Shown here piece after piece: positions 41,741 through 52,010 of a DNA stretch of 64,000 bases. The stretch comes from an uncultured Ruminococcus sp. (GTDB lineage: Bacteria > Bacillota > Clostridia > Oscillospirales > Ruminococcaceae), in assembly GCA_945868475.1 (NCBI GenBank), contig CAMBLM010000001.1, positions 62,001 through 126,000 on the forward strand, written 5' to 3'. Below the pieces are notes generated by a model that saw only the letters and a program-made list of their open reading frames with translations, did not search any database and was not told the DNA's origin. Position numbers and translations under genes: made by a program. Positions within the stretch are counted from its first letter, which is position 1, and each line of letters opens with the position of its first letter.

Positions 41741-43480
41741 ATGAAACTCACAGAAAAACTAAAACATAAATATGCGCTTTCCGATAAGGGCGCAAAGGGT
41801 ATGATAAAGGCTTTCGTCGCTGTTACATTGGCTGACCTTGTGCTTATGCTCCCTGTCGGACTCCTCTATATGCTCTCGTCCTATCTCCTTGACGGCGACT
41901 TACCGAGGGAAAAATTCAGCTTCTTTATTATCGCAATAATTGCAGTTCTTGCACTTATCGCATTGACCGCTGTATTCCAGTACAGATCAACATTTCTTTC
42001 GACCTATATCGAAAGCGGCGTAAGACGAAGAACTCTTGCCGAAAAACTTAGAAAAATACCGCTCTCATTCTTCGGCAAAAAAGATCTTGCCGATCTTACG
42101 AATACGATAATGGGTGACTGCTCACTTATCGAAACAGGCTCTTCACACTGGATACCTGAGCTTGTCGGTTCAATTATTTCCGCAGCTATCGTTGTTATAA
42201 GCCTTTTCTTCTTCGATTGGAGAATGGCTCTTGCCGCAGTATGGGTAATGCCGGTTGCGTTCATCATCGTTATCAGCTCAAGAAAGGTAATGTCAAAGGT
42301 ACATGATAAAACTTTGAAGTACCGTGTTGAATGTCTTGACGGTATTCAGGAGGGACTTGAAACTCTCCGTGACCTTCGTTCCTACAATATGACCGATACC
42401 TATATGGAGGGACTTGGCAAGAAGATAAAAGCCGTTGAAAATCATGCAATTGTCGCAGAATTCTCCAACGCCGCTTTTGTATGCTCCGCACAGATGATAC
42501 TTAAACTCGGTATAGGCACAGTTGCAGTTGTCGGCAGCTCGCTCCTTATCAAGGGCGAAATAAGCGTACTTACATTCTTTATGTTCCTCCTCGTTGTAAC
42601 AAGAATGTACGAACCGTTCCAGATCGCGCTCCAGAACGTTTCCGCAATAATCAGCCTCGATGCGAACTGCAGACGTATGGACGAGATACTTTCCCACGAA
42701 GAACAGACGGGCAGCGAAACACTCGACAACAAAGGCTATGATATCAAATTCGACCACGTTGCTTTCTCCTATAAAGATGGTGAGCAGGTACTTTCAGATG
42801 TAAGCTTTACCGCAAAGCAGGGCGAAGTTACCGCTCTCATAGGTCCGTCGGGCGGCGGCAAGACCACCGTTTCAAGACTCGCCGCAAGATTCTGGGACAA
42901 CGACAAGGGAACTATCACGGTCGGCGGAATGAACGTGTCGAAGATAGATCCCGAAAAGCTCCTTTCGCTCTATTCTATCGTTTTCCAGGACGTAACGCTC
43001 TTTAACAATACCGTTATGGAAAATATCCGTATCGGCAAAAAGGACGCTACCGATGAGGAAGTAATGACTGCCGCAAAGCTTGCCCACTGCGAAGATTTCG
43101 TTGAGAAAATGCCGGAAAAGTGGAACAGTATGATCGGCGAGAACGGCTCGGAGCTTTCGGGCGGCGAAAGACAGCGTATCTCTATCGCAAGAGCGTTCCT
43201 CAAAGACGCGCCTATCATTCTTATGGACGAAGCGACCGCTTCGCTTGACGTTGACAACGAATCACTCATTCAGGAATCCATTTCAAAGCTTATCCGCAAC
43301 AAGACAGTTCTTATCATCGCTCACAGAATGAGAACCGTTGACGGCGTTGATAAAATAGTTGTCCTCAAGGACGGAAAGGTTGCCGAACAGGGTACGCCCG
43401 AAGAACTCAGAAAAGCCAACGGCATCTATAAGCACATGGCTGATATGCAGCTTTCTTCCGACCGGTGGAAATATCAGTAA
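41741..43480 (+). CDS. ABC exporter, complete half-transporter
   Basis: 579 residues: six membrane helices (residues about 25-310), then an NBD with GPSGGGKTT, ELSGGERQRISIARAFL, ILMDEATASLDVD and AHRMRTV. All key residues are present. Such half transporters pair as heterodimers in the YbtP-YbtQ or IrtA-IrtB style, where they move siderophores or metal complexes. The intended partner was probably the gene now split by the deletion just upstream (gap of three bases). Its codon use is more regular than in the first ABC gene. Confidence 0.9.
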   Translation: MKLTEKLKHKYALSDKGAKGMIKAFVAVTLADLVLMLPVGLLYMLSSYLLDGDLPREKFSFFIIAIIAVLALIALTAVFQYRSTFLSTYIESGVRRRTLAEKLRKIPLSFFGKKDLADLTNTIMGDCSLIETGSSHWIPELVGSIISAAIVVISLFFFDWRMALAAVWVMPVAFIIVISSRKVMSKVHDKTLKYRVECLDGIQEGLETLRDLRSYNMTDTYMEGLGKKIKAVENHAIVAEFSNAAFVCSAQMILKLGIGTVAVVGSSLLIKGEISVLTFFMFLLVVTRMYEPFQIALQNVSAIISLDANCRRMDEILSHEEQTGSETLDNKGYDIKFDHVAFSYKDGEQVLSDVSFTAKQGEVTALIGPSGGGKTTVSRLAARFWDNDKGTITVGGMNVSKIDPEKLLSLYSIVFQDVTLFNNTVMENIRIGKKDATDEEVMTAAKLAHCEDFVEKMPEKWNSMIGENGSELSGGERQRISIARAFLKDAPIILMDEATASLDVDNESLIQESISKLIRNKTVLIIAHRMRTVDGVDKIVVLKDGKVAEQGTPEELRKANGIYKHMADMQLSSDRWKYQ

Positions 43481-43498
43481 TAATACTCTCCCAAACAC

Positions 43499-43540
43499 AA
43501 ATATCCGCAGTTTTTATGATGAAGCTGCGGATATTTTTAT
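43499..43540 (+). terminator. Terminator of ABC exporter operon
   Basis: AAATATCCGCAG pairs with CTGCGGATATTT, then TTA. Confidence 0.9.
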
Positions 43541-43693
43541 GCGAAACATAAACTTTCATATCTCGTTTACTATATTAAATTGATATGGCATAGATGTCAA
43601 TTATACATTTTACATATACATGCAAATGTACTATACTTATTAAAGAACCAAAAAGTCAGCACTATGCTTGAATTTGAAAGAGGGAACAAGTTT

Positions 43694-45079
43694 ATGAACA
43701 AAGACCTTACCGTCGGAAAGTCATCAACTGTGCTGTGGAAATTCTGTCTGCCGCTGTTCGGCAGTATAATTTTTCAGCAGCTTTACAACATCGCCGACAG
43801 CTTCGTTGCAGGAAAATTCGTCAGTGAAAATGCACTCGCCGCGGTCGGAAACAGCTATGAGATAACGCTTATCTTCATCGCATTTGCATTCGGCTGCAAT
43901 ATCGGCTGCTCCGTTGTCGTTTCGGAGCTTTTCGGCGCAGGAAAACACGGCGAGCTGAAAACCGCAGTTTATACAACGCTCATCGCAGGCGGCGTTCTGT
44001 GCGCATTGCTTATGGCAGTCGGCGCAATATTCTGCAGCGACCTGCTTCACCTTATAAACACGCCTGAAGAAGTCCTCGCAGACTCGGCACTCTACCTTAA
44101 AATATACATTCTCGGTCTGCCGTTCGTGTTCTATTACAACATCGCAACGGGCATCTTCTCCGTACTCGGCGACTCAAAAACCCCGTTTATCTTTCTCGCT
44201 TGTTCGTCGGTTTCCAATATCGGCGTTGACATACTTTTCGTAACAGCATTCAAAATGGGTGTTGCAGGCGTTGCATGGGCAACGTTCCTCTGCCAGAGCA
44301 TAAGCTGCATACTCGCGATGGTAGTCGTTTTCCGCAGACTTATGGGAATAAAGTGCGAGGAAAAGCCGAAAGCTTTTTCGTGGGAGCTTTTTAAAAAGAT
44401 CGCAATTATCGCCGTTCCAAGTATATTACAGCAAAGCTTCATCTCAATCGGAAACATCATTATCCAGAGCATAATCAACAGCTTCGGTGCGGCCGTAATG
44501 GCAGGCTACTCCGCTTCGATAAAGCTCAATAACCTCGTCATAACCTCATTCACAACGCTCGGCAACGGAATATCGAACTTCACCGCCCAGAACCTCGGCG
44601 CAGGAAAGCTCCCGAGAGTAAAAGAGGGCTTCAATGCAGGCTTGAAGCTTGTATGGCTGCTCTGCCTGCCGCTTGTCGCAGCGTATCTCTTCGCAGGGAA
44701 ATACCTCGTCTATATCTTCCTCGACAGCCCCGACGGCCCTGCAATGACAGTCGGCGTTGAGATACTCCGCATACTTTCACCTTTCTACTTCATCGTTTCG
44801 GCAAAGCTCACCGCAGACGGTATCCTCAGAGGTGCAGGCATGATGAAAAAGTTTATGGCTGCAACTTTCACCGACCTTATCCTCCGTGTAGTTCTTGCAA
44901 AGGTTCTGTCAGGACTGTTCGGAACGGTCGGAATCTGGCTCGCTTGGCCTATCGGCTGGACGGTTTCAATGATAATGTCGATAGCCTTTTACAGAAGCGG
45001 CGCTTGGAACAAGAAAATGTCTTCTGAAGCTTTTTGGGAAAAGGAAACAGCAAAACAGCTTGAAGCCGCTGTTAAATAA
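43694..45079 (+). CDS. MATE-family efflux transporter
   Basis: 461 residues from ATG 43694 (AGAGGG upstream; longer in-frame starts at 43580 and 43664 give non-family leaders). About twelve membrane helices. The opening LTVGKSSTVLWKFCLPLFGS followed by IFQQLYNIADSFVAGKFV is the MATE signature, repeated at half length (IAVPSILQQSFISIGNIIIQ). MATE pumps use Na+ or H+ to export drugs or metabolites; substrate unknown. The 5' gap holds a partial inverted repeat (ATTGATAT...ATGTCAAT), a possible operator. Confidence 0.92.
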   Translation: MNKDLTVGKSSTVLWKFCLPLFGSIIFQQLYNIADSFVAGKFVSENALAAVGNSYEITLIFIAFAFGCNIGCSVVVSELFGAGKHGELKTAVYTTLIAGGVLCALLMAVGAIFCSDLLHLINTPEEVLADSALYLKIYILGLPFVFYYNIATGIFSVLGDSKTPFIFLACSSVSNIGVDILFVTAFKMGVAGVAWATFLCQSISCILAMVVVFRRLMGIKCEEKPKAFSWELFKKIAIIAVPSILQQSFISIGNIIIQSIINSFGAAVMAGYSASIKLNNLVITSFTTLGNGISNFTAQNLGAGKLPRVKEGFNAGLKLVWLLCLPLVAAYLFAGKYLVYIFLDSPDGPAMTVGVEILRILSPFYFIVSAKLTADGILRGAGMMKKFMAATFTDLILRVVLAKVLSGLFGTVGIWLAWPIGWTVSMIMSIAFYRSGAWNKKMSSEAFWEKETAKQLEAAVK

Positions 45080-45092
45080 AATATCAATGAAT

Positions 45093-45134
45093 CGCTCCTC
45101 TGTCATATCTTTCGACAGAGGAGCGTTGTTTTTT
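45093..45134 (+). terminator. Terminator after MATE gene
   Basis: CGCTCCTCTGTC pairs with GACAGAGGAGCG, then TTGTTTTTTG. Confidence 0.93.
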
Positions 45135-45145
45135 GATGTAAAATG

Positions 45146-45174
45146 TTGAAATTGCGAGTAAAAAATGTTATAAT
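45146..45174 (+). promoter_or_regulatory. Promoter of second cobalamin block
   Basis: TTGAAA (45146-45151), 17 bases, TATAAT (45169-45174), 34 bases before the cobT start. No riboswitch fits in this short leader, so this block is not directly under B12 riboswitch control. Confidence 0.88.
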
Positions 45175-45208
45175 GGAATCTATGGATATTACTCTTTTCG
45201 GAGGAAAG

Positions 45209-46249
45209 ATGAACAGGATAAAAAATATAGCTCCTGCGGATAAAGTTTCCGCACAGGCAGCAGAAGAGCATTGGAACAGCGTTGCAAAACCGCTCGGCAG
45301 CTTGGGGCTGCTCGAAGAAGCCGTGGAGAAAATAGCCGCCGTCCAAGGCACTCCGAACGTTAAAATAAACAGCCGTCAAGCGGTCGTGATGTGTGCCGAT
45401 AACGGCGTTGTAAAAGAGGGCGTTTCCCAGTCGGACAGCTCCGTGACCGCACTCTGCGCAAAGGAAATAGCCGAGGGCAATTCAAACATAAACGTCCTTG
45501 CAAAGCTCTATAATGCAAGCGTTATCGCAGTTGATATAGGCATCGACCGCGATGTTGAAAGCAAAAAACTTCTCAAACGAAAAATTTCTTACGGCACAAA
45601 AAATATTGCTGAGGGTGCGGCTATGACGACCGAGCAAGCCGAAAAAGCAATTGCCGTTGGAATGGATATCGTCCGCGACAGCAAAGCGGATATCATCATC
45701 ACGGGCGAAATGGGAATAGGGAACACCACCACTTCCGCTGCGCTTGCATCTGTATTGCTCGATATTCCGCCAAAGGAAATCACGGGCAGAGGTGCAGGAC
45801 TGGACAGCGCAGGTCTTGAACGTAAAGTTTCCGCGATAGAACGCGCAATTGCTGTAAACAGACCCGACAAAACCAAGCCTATTGAGCTTCTCGCAAAGCT
45901 TGGAGGCTATGATATCGCAGGAATGACGGGGATTTTCCTCGGCGGTGCGGTCTATCGCGTCCCGATCGTCATTGACGGCGTAATATCGGCTGTTGCAGCA
46001 CTCCTCGCGTGTGAAATTTGCCCGTTTGCGAAAGATTATATGCTTGCAAGCCATGTTTCGGGCGAAAAATCGGGCAAAATGTTGCTTGAAAAGCTCGGTT
46101 TGAAGCCGCTTATAACGGCGGAAATGCGCCTTGGCGAGGGAACGGGCGGAATTATGCTCCTGCCGCTCCTTGACGGCGCGCTTGCGGTTTATAACAACGC
46201 TCATCGCTTTGACGAAATGGGAATGGAAAGGTATGTGGAACTGAAATGA
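45209..46249 (+). CDS. cobT: Nicotinate-nucleotide--dimethylbenzimidazole phosphoribosyltransferase CobT
   Basis: 346 residues from ATG 45209 (CGGAGGAAAG upstream). Activates the lower-ligand base to its alpha-riboside phosphate. Motifs: WNSVAKPLGSLGLLEEAV, VVMCADNGVVKEGVSQS, GEMGIGNTTTSAAL and TGRGAGLD, with the catalytic Glu in the late RLGEGTGGIM block. No lower-ligand synthesis genes (bluB, bza) are in the window. Overlaps cobU by four bases. Confidence 0.96.
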   Translation: MNRIKNIAPADKVSAQAAEEHWNSVAKPLGSLGLLEEAVEKIAAVQGTPNVKINSRQAVVMCADNGVVKEGVSQSDSSVTALCAKEIAEGNSNINVLAKLYNASVIAVDIGIDRDVESKKLLKRKISYGTKNIAEGAAMTTEQAEKAIAVGMDIVRDSKADIIITGEMGIGNTTTSAALASVLLDIPPKEITGRGAGLDSAGLERKVSAIERAIAVNRPDKTKPIELLAKLGGYDIAGMTGIFLGGAVYRVPIVIDGVISAVAALLACEICPFAKDYMLASHVSGEKSGKMLLEKLGLKPLITAEMRLGEGTGGIMLLPLLDGALAVYNNAHRFDEMGMERYVELK

Positions 46250-46746
46250 CAGTCCTTGTAACGGGCGGTTCAAAATGCGGAAAATCGCACTTTGCCGAAT
46301 CTCTTTTCAATGATCTTGAGGGCGAAAAAATCTACATCGCAACGATGCAGCCCTACGGCGAAGAAGCCTTTGCCGCGATAGAACGCCACCGAAAAATGCG
46401 CTCGGGAAAAGGCTTTGAAACGATAGAAAAATATACGGATATCGGCAGCGTGGACGTCCCCGAAGGCTGCGGAGTCCTGCTCGAATGTATGGGAAATCTC
46501 TGCGCCAATGAAATGTTCTGCGGCGAAGAAATGACCTGTCCTGCCGATAAAATTATCGACGGGATAAAACAGCTCAAAAGCCGTACAAAGCTGCTCGTCA
46601 TCGTCACGAACGAGGTCGGCAGCGACGGCATTTCCTACGCCGAGGGAACAGCCGAATATATAAGGGAAATGGGAGAGATAAACCGCCGAACAGCGGAATT
46701 ATCCGACCTTGTGGTCGAGTGCGTGTACGGTATTCCCGTGCGCTGA
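46246..46746 (+). CDS. cobU: Adenosylcobinamide kinase/guanylyltransferase CobU
   Basis: 166 residues. Phosphorylates adenosylcobinamide and adds GMP. P-loop VTGGSKCGKSHFAE, the nucleotide-accepting His in IERHRKMR, LLECMGNLCANEMF and VTNEVGSDG are family blocks. First of two CobU-like proteins in this operon. Confidence 0.95.
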   Translation: MTVLVTGGSKCGKSHFAESLFNDLEGEKIYIATMQPYGEEAFAAIERHRKMRSGKGFETIEKYTDIGSVDVPEGCGVLLECMGNLCANEMFCGEEMTCPADKIIDGIKQLKSRTKLLVIVTNEVGSDGISYAEGTAEYIREMGEINRRTAELSDLVVECVYGIPVR

Positions 46747-46759
46747 AAGGAACGATAGA

Positions 46760-47533
46760 ATGACGATATTGAAGTCGCTTGCAAGCGCGTTTTTAATGTA
46801 TTCACGCATACCGATGCCGCAGGTCGAATGGAAAGAGGAGAACCGACGCTATGCGCTATGCTTCTTTCCGCTCATCGGCGCAGTTTCGGGCGCAATATTC
46901 CTGCTTTGGAGATATATCTGCGGTCTGCTCGGCGTAAGTTCGTTTCTCTGCGGAGCGGTTTCGGCACTTACCCCACTGCTCGTCACGGGCGGTATACACC
47001 TTGACGGTTTCTGCGATGTGACGGACGCAAAAGCTTCCTGCGCCGACAGAGAAACCAAGCTGAAAATCATGAGCGACCCACACATCGGCTCATTCGCCGT
47101 GATGAAAGTCTGCGCATACCTTATCCTGCAAACTGCGCTTCTGTCCGAGATGAAAAGCATCGCTGCGGCTGTCGTTGCTGCTGTCGGTTTCGTGCTTTCA
47201 AGGGCATTGAGCGGATTTGCCGCCGTTACATTCAAAGGAGCGAAAAAGGACGGCGCACTGCAAAGCTTCGCCAAGCCTGCGCATAAAAATGTGACCGTTG
47301 CCGTACTTGTTATCATTGCGTTTTTTTCCGCTGCGGCAATGCTCGGCGCAGGCCTTGCTGTCGGCGGCTGTGCGATACTCGGCGCAGTCCTGACATTCGT
47401 TTATTATAGAGTATCATCGTATAAAAATTTCGGAGGGATAACGGGCGACCTTGCAGGCTGGTTCCTGCAGATATGCGAGATGGCTGTGCTTCTCGGTGCA
47501 GTCCTCGGAGAAAAACTGGAGGTGCTGTTATGA
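46760..47533 (+). CDS. cobS: Adenosylcobinamide-GDP ribazoletransferase (cobalamin synthase) CobS
   Basis: 257 residues from ATG 46760 (GAAAGGA upstream). Polytopic membrane protein that joins the nucleotide loop. Motifs: FLMYSRIPMP, FPLIGAVSGAIFL, the acidic GGIHLDGFCDVTDAKAS, then KIMSDPHIGSFAV. Length and helix pattern match the family. Confidence 0.95.
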   Translation: MTILKSLASAFLMYSRIPMPQVEWKEENRRYALCFFPLIGAVSGAIFLLWRYICGLLGVSSFLCGAVSALTPLLVTGGIHLDGFCDVTDAKASCADRETKLKIMSDPHIGSFAVMKVCAYLILQTALLSEMKSIAAAVVAAVGFVLSRALSGFAAVTFKGAKKDGALQSFAKPAHKNVTVAVLVIIAFFSAAAMLGAGLAVGGCAILGAVLTFVYYRVSSYKNFGGITGDLAGWFLQICEMAVLLGAVLGEKLEVLL

Positions 47534-47925
47534 TAATGATAACGGGAGGAGCGTTCAGCGGCAAAAAAGCTTACGCAAAAACACGCTTCGGTTTCTCGGA
47601 CGGGGATATTATGAACGGGGAAAATTGTTCATTCGATGCTGTTTTCTCTGCGAAATGCATTGCCGACTATCAGCTTATCGTAAAACGTCTGCTTGAAGAA
47701 AAAGCCGATGTTCAGACCTTTACGGAGCGTCTTTGCAAGGAGAATCCCAACGCTGTTGTTATAATAAACGAAATAGGCGCAGGAATAATCCCTCTCGAAA
47801 AAAGCGACCGTATCCGGCGCGAAGAAACGGGACGTGCAGGCTGTCTTATCGCACGAAATTCAAGCGAAGTGATACGCCTTGTATGCGGTATCCCGACCAT
47901 AATAAAAGGGGAGAACAAAGCGTGA
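47530..47925 (+). CDS. Short CobU-like P-loop protein
   Basis: 131 residues, shorter than CobU (about 170). P-loop MITGGAFSGKKAYAK has Lys in place of the usual Ser after GK. The family block INEIGAGIIPLEKSDRIRRE and C-terminal VIRLVCGIPTIIKG match CobU, but the His/guanylyl-acceptor segment is missing. It could be a kinase-only form, a regulator, or a divergent duplicate. Overlaps cobS by four bases and cobC by four bases. Confidence 0.8.
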   Translation: MIMITGGAFSGKKAYAKTRFGFSDGDIMNGENCSFDAVFSAKCIADYQLIVKRLLEEKADVQTFTERLCKENPNAVVIINEIGAGIIPLEKSDRIRREETGRAGCLIARNSSEVIRLVCGIPTIIKGENKA

Positions 47926-48482
47926 AGATCATCTTTATCCGCCACGGCAGGACCGCAGGAAACCTTGAAAAAAGATACATCAGCAGGACGGATGAACCGC
48001 TTTGCAAAGAGGGCATCACCGAGCTTGAAAGCATAAAATATCCCGACTGTGACGCTGTTTTTGCAAGTCCGATGAATCGCTGCTTGCAAACCGCAAAGTT
48101 TATCTATCCCGAGAAAAATGTCACCGTCTGCAATGACTTCCGCGAGTGCGATTTCGGCGACTTTGAGGGAAAAAATTACCGTGAATTGACGGGAAATGCT
48201 GACTATCAGCACTGGATAGACAGCGGAGGAACAGCGGCTTTTCCAAACGGCGAAACACCGTCCGACTTCAAGAAAAGGTGTATTGCGGAATTTGAAAAAG
48301 CAGTCGCAGGATCTGACGAAAAAACTGTCCTCGCTCTCGTTGTTCACGGCGGAACGATAATGTCCGTTATGGAAAAATACGTTTATCCAAAGGGCGGCTA
48401 CTATGATTTTCAAGTGCCGAATGCCCACGGCTTTATTACCGAATTTGACGGTAAAAAAATAATTATTACGGAAAGAATTTAA
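47922..48482 (+). CDS. cobC: Alpha-ribazole phosphatase-like histidine phosphatase CobC
   Basis: 186 residues from GTG 47922 (AAAAGGGGAG upstream). Histidine-phosphatase motif FIRHGRTAGNLEKRY, FRECDFGDFEG and the second catalytic His in VVHGGTIMSVM. Removes phosphate from alpha-ribazole phosphate or adenosylcobalamin phosphate. Position between cobU-like and cbiB supports the call. Confidence 0.9.
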   Translation: MKIIFIRHGRTAGNLEKRYISRTDEPLCKEGITELESIKYPDCDAVFASPMNRCLQTAKFIYPEKNVTVCNDFRECDFGDFEGKNYRELTGNADYQHWIDSGGTAAFPNGETPSDFKKRCIAEFEKAVAGSDEKTVLALVVHGGTIMSVMEKYVYPKGGYYDFQVPNAHGFITEFDGKKIIITERI

Positions 48483-48487
48483 CGAAA

Positions 48488-49453
48488 ATGAAAGGCTTTA
48501 TCTACTCTCTGCCGATGCTTGTCGGCTTTGTCATCGATATTTTTGTCGGCGACCCATATAATTTTCCGCATCCGATAAGAGCTATCGGAACGCTTATTTC
48601 AAAGCTGGAAAAATTCGTCCGCGGCAGGTTTAAAAGCCTGCGGAAAGGAGGAGTCTTTCTTGCGCTGAATGTGCTTGTCGTGTCAACATTTGTGCCGCTT
48701 GCGGTGCTTTTTGTGTGCTATAAGATAAACATTTTCCTTGGCTTGGCGGTCGAAAGCGTGATGTGCTGGCAGCTCGTTGCGGCTCGCTGTCTGCAAAAGG
48801 AAAGCATGAAGGTCTGCCGTGCGGTAGAGGAAAAAGACATCGAAAAAGCACGCAAAGCCGTATCGATGATAGTCGGCAGAGATACCGATGTTCTGGACGA
48901 AACGGGCATCGTCAAGGCGGCTGTCGAAACGGTCGCAGAGAACACTTCTGACGGCGTGACCGCACCGATAATGTATATCGCGCTCGGCGGCGCACCGCTC
49001 GGATTTTTCTACAAAGCCGCAAACACAATGGATTCAATGATAGGCTACACGAATAAAAAATACATCGACATCGGACGGTTTGCCGCAAAGCTTGATGATG
49101 TGCTGAACTTTATCCCGTCAAGGCTGACTGCACTTGTGATGATACTTTCAGCATATATGCTCGGTGCAGACGGCAAAAACGCCGCCCGGATATGGAAGCG
49201 TGACCGCAGAAAACACGCAAGCCCGAACTCGGCGCAAACGGAGTCAGTCTGCGCAGGTGCGCTCGATATCCGACTTGCGGGGGATGCTTATTACTTCGGC
49301 GAGCTGCATAAAAAAGAGTTCATCGGTGATGATATCCGCCCTCCCGAAAGCGAGGATATCCGCCGCGCAAACAGACTTATGTACTGTACGTCAGTCATTG
49401 TGCTTATAGTCGGTGCGGCACTCAGAGCCGTAATTTTCGGAGGTCTGTCATGA
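48488..49453 (+). CDS. cbiB: Adenosylcobinamide-phosphate synthase CbiB
   Basis: 321 residues, membrane protein. Attaches aminopropanol phosphate to adenosylcobyrate. Motifs: IDIFVGDPYNFPHPIRAIG, VGRDTDVLDETGIVKAAVET, ENTSDGVTAPIMYIALGG and NTMDSMIGYTNKKY. Overlaps cobD by four bases. Confidence 0.95.
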   Translation: MKGFIYSLPMLVGFVIDIFVGDPYNFPHPIRAIGTLISKLEKFVRGRFKSLRKGGVFLALNVLVVSTFVPLAVLFVCYKINIFLGLAVESVMCWQLVAARCLQKESMKVCRAVEEKDIEKARKAVSMIVGRDTDVLDETGIVKAAVETVAENTSDGVTAPIMYIALGGAPLGFFYKAANTMDSMIGYTNKKYIDIGRFAAKLDDVLNFIPSRLTALVMILSAYMLGADGKNAARIWKRDRRKHASPNSAQTESVCAGALDIRLAGDAYYFGELHKKEFIGDDIRPPESEDIRRANRLMYCTSVIVLIVGAALRAVIFGGLS

Positions 49454-50481
49454 TAAAAAATGAACACGGCGGCGACACATTTGACCGTGAGATAATGTAC
49501 GATTTTTCGGCAAACCTCAATCCGCTCGGTATGCCCGAAAGCGTGAAAAATGCGCTTCGGAAAAGCATATCCGAATGGGAAAAATATCCCGACCCGTTTT
49601 GCCGAAGCCTTGTAAAAAAGCTTTCCAAACATGAAAATTTTGCTTACGAAAATATCGTCTGCGGAAACGGTGCGGCTGACCTTATTTTCCGATTAGTTCA
49701 AGCCGTAAAACCGAAAAAAGCCGTTGTCTGCGCACCGTCTTTCAGTGAATATTCAAAGGCCCTCACACAGAATGACTGCGAAATTTCAACATATTATCTC
49801 TCGGAGAAAAACAATTTCGCACCCGATGAAAATATCCTTGAAATGCTTGATGAAAATGTTATGATGCTAATTTTATGCACCCCGAACAATCCAACGGGAC
49901 AAACCATAGACGGTGAACTTCTGCGCCGCATCTGCGAAAAATGCAAAGCGAACGATATTGTTTTTCTCTGCGATGAATGTTTTATCGATTTTACGGAAAA
50001 TGCCGCTCATGCAGAGCAGTTCATGAACCCGAATGTAGTTGTTCTCAAAGCGTTCACGAAAATTTACGCAATGGCTGGACTGCGGCTCGGTTATGCGCTT
50101 TTCGGCGATGAAAAGCTTGCCGAAAAAGTCCGGAAAAACGGGCAGTTCTGGAGCGTTTCCGCACCTGCGCAGACGGCAGGTGAAGCGGCTCTTGACGAGA
50201 AAATTTATCTTGAAAAAACGCTTGAATTGGTGAAAACCGAACGCGAGTTTTTGACCCAAAAGCTTCAAAATTTCGGTTTCAAAGTTTATCCGTCAGAAGC
50301 TAATTTCATTCTTTTTTATACAAAACTTCCGCTTGACGAAATGCTTTTAAAAGAAAAGATACTTATAAGAAATTGTGCGAATTTCAGCGGTCTTATGGAC
50401 GGATTTTTCCGCATAGCGGTGCGTTCGCACGAAGAAAATTCCGCGTTTGTAAGTGCGATAGAGAGGTGCTTGAATGGCTAA
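49450..50481 (+). CDS. cobD: L-threonine-O-3-phosphate decarboxylase CobD
   Basis: 343 residues, PLP enzyme of the class I/II aminotransferase fold. [11 protein letters not shown] and [15 protein letters not shown] are family blocks; the PLP lysine lies in [17 protein letters not shown]. Produces (R)-1-amino-2-propanol phosphate for CbiB. A histidinol-phosphate aminotransferase is the main alternative, but the neighbours make CobD far more likely. Confidence 0.93.
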   Translation: MIKNEHGGDTFDREIMYDFSANLNPLGMPESVKNALRKSISEWEKYPDPFCRSLVKKLSKHENFAYENIVCGNGAADLIFRLVQAVKPKKAVVCAPSFSEYSKALTQNDCEISTYYLSEKNNFAPDENILEMLDENVMMLILCTPNNPTGQTIDGELLRRICEKCKANDIVFLCDECFIDFTENAAHAEQFMNPNVVVLKAFTKIYAMAGLRLGYALFGDEKLAEKVRKNGQFWSVSAPAQTAGEAALDEKIYLEKTLELVKTEREFLTQKLQNFGFKVYPSEANFILFYTKLPLDEMLLKEKILIRNCANFSGLMDGFFRIAVRSHEENSAFVSAIERCLNG

Positions 50482-51961
50482 AAAAGCTAAGGCAATAATG
50501 ATACAGGGAACGATGTCGAACTCGGGAAAAAGCTTCATCGCCGCCGCCCTTTGTCGAATTTTTAAGCAGGACGGTTATTCCGCCGCACCGTTCAAATCGC
50601 AGAATATGGCACTTAATTCATACATAACCTCGGACGGATTCGAAATGGGCAGAGCGCAGGCAATGCAGGCGGAGGCGGCAGGCATCGAACCGTCCGTGCT
50701 GATGAATCCGATACTTTTAAAGCCGACGACCGATGTCGGCTCACAGGTGATCGTCAACGGCGAAGTCAGGGGAAATATGAAAGCGGTCGATTATTTCCGC
50801 CATAAAAAAGAGCTTATTCCCGATATTATGAAAGCCTATAACGAGCTTGCGGCACAGCACGATATCATCGTTATCGAGGGTGCAGGAAGCCCTGCCGAGA
50901 TAAATTTAAAGCGTGACGATATCGTAAATATGGGTATGGCGAAGCTTGCGAATGCCCCCGTTCTGCTCACGGGGGATATCGACCGAGGCGGCGTTTTTGC
51001 ACAGCTTCTCGGTACGCTTATGCTCCTTGAAGAGGACGAGCAGAACATCGTAAAGGGGCTTATCGTCAACAAATTCCGCGGTGACAAAAGCATTTTTTCG
51101 GACGGCGTAAAAATGCTTGAAGAGCGCGGAAACAAACCCGTTGTCGGCGTTGTGCCGTACATAAACTGTGATATCGAGGACGAGGACAGCCTTTCGGAAA
51201 AGCTTAGAAACGGAGAAAAAAGCTTAGTCAACATTGCCGTTATACGCCTGCCGAGAATATCGAACTTCACCGACTTTGACGTGTTTTCGCAGTATGACGA
51301 TGTTTCCGTGCGCTATGTCACAAAGCCGCAGGAGCTTTCCGATGCGGATATGATAATCATTCCGGGAACGAAAAGCACCGTTTCCGATATGAAGTGGCTG
51401 CGTGAGAGCGGCATCGAGGCCGCCGTGAAAAAATGCGCTTCAAACGGTGTTCCCGTGTTCGGAATATGCGGCGGCTATCAGATGCTCGGCGAAACTGTCA
51501 CCGATGCTGTCGGCGCGGAGGGCGGCGGTTCGATAAGCGGAATGGGACTTTTGAAGCTTAGAACTGTTTTTTCAAGTGAGAAAACACGCAGCCGAACAGA
51601 TGGCAGATTTGCCGATGTCAGCGGAGCTTTCTCCGGGCTTTCGGGAGCAAATTTCTACGGTTATGAAATTCACAACGGCAAAACCGTTTCCGGGGAAATG
51701 CCGCTCCTATCCTGCGAAAACACTGACCACGGCGCACAGAACGGCAGCGTTTACGGCTGTTATATCCACGGTGTTTTCGACAGCGCAGAGGTTTCCGAGC
51801 GCATCGTGAAGACCCTGTTTGAGCGCAGGGGTCTGACCTACGGCGGCGGAAAGACCGACCGCAAAGCCTACAAGGAAATGCAGTTCGATATCCTCGCCAA
51901 AAACGTCCGTGAAAATATCGATATGGAACTCATCTACAAAATTTTAGAGCAGGGAATTTGA
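50474..51961 (+). CDS. cobQ: Cobyric acid synthase CobQ/CbiP
   Basis: 495 residues. Amidates the b, d, e and g side chains with glutamine and ATP. N-terminal [54 protein letters not shown] and [16 protein letters not shown]-terminal glutaminase with [11 protein letters not shown] (Cys) and [10 protein letters not shown]. Last gene of the second block. Confidence 0.96.
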   Translation: MAKKAKAIMIQGTMSNSGKSFIAAALCRIFKQDGYSAAPFKSQNMALNSYITSDGFEMGRAQAMQAEAAGIEPSVLMNPILLKPTTDVGSQVIVNGEVRGNMKAVDYFRHKKELIPDIMKAYNELAAQHDIIVIEGAGSPAEINLKRDDIVNMGMAKLANAPVLLTGDIDRGGVFAQLLGTLMLLEEDEQNIVKGLIVNKFRGDKSIFSDGVKMLEERGNKPVVGVVPYINCDIEDEDSLSEKLRNGEKSLVNIAVIRLPRISNFTDFDVFSQYDDVSVRYVTKPQELSDADMIIIPGTKSTVSDMKWLRESGIEAAVKKCASNGVPVFGICGGYQMLGETVTDAVGAEGGGSISGMGLLKLRTVFSSEKTRSRTDGRFADVSGAFSGLSGANFYGYEIHNGKTVSGEMPLLSCENTDHGAQNGSVYGCYIHGVFDSAEVSERIVKTLFERRGLTYGGGKTDRKAYKEMQFDILAKNVRENIDMELIYKILEQGI

Positions 51962-52010
51962 TTTATAAATTTCAAAATTACGCATTACGCATTGAAAAAA
52001 GGGTGTTTTT

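Noticed and set aside
33992-45140. Prophage or integrative element
   Set aside because: No integrase, capsid, relaxase or attachment repeats were found in the accessory block.
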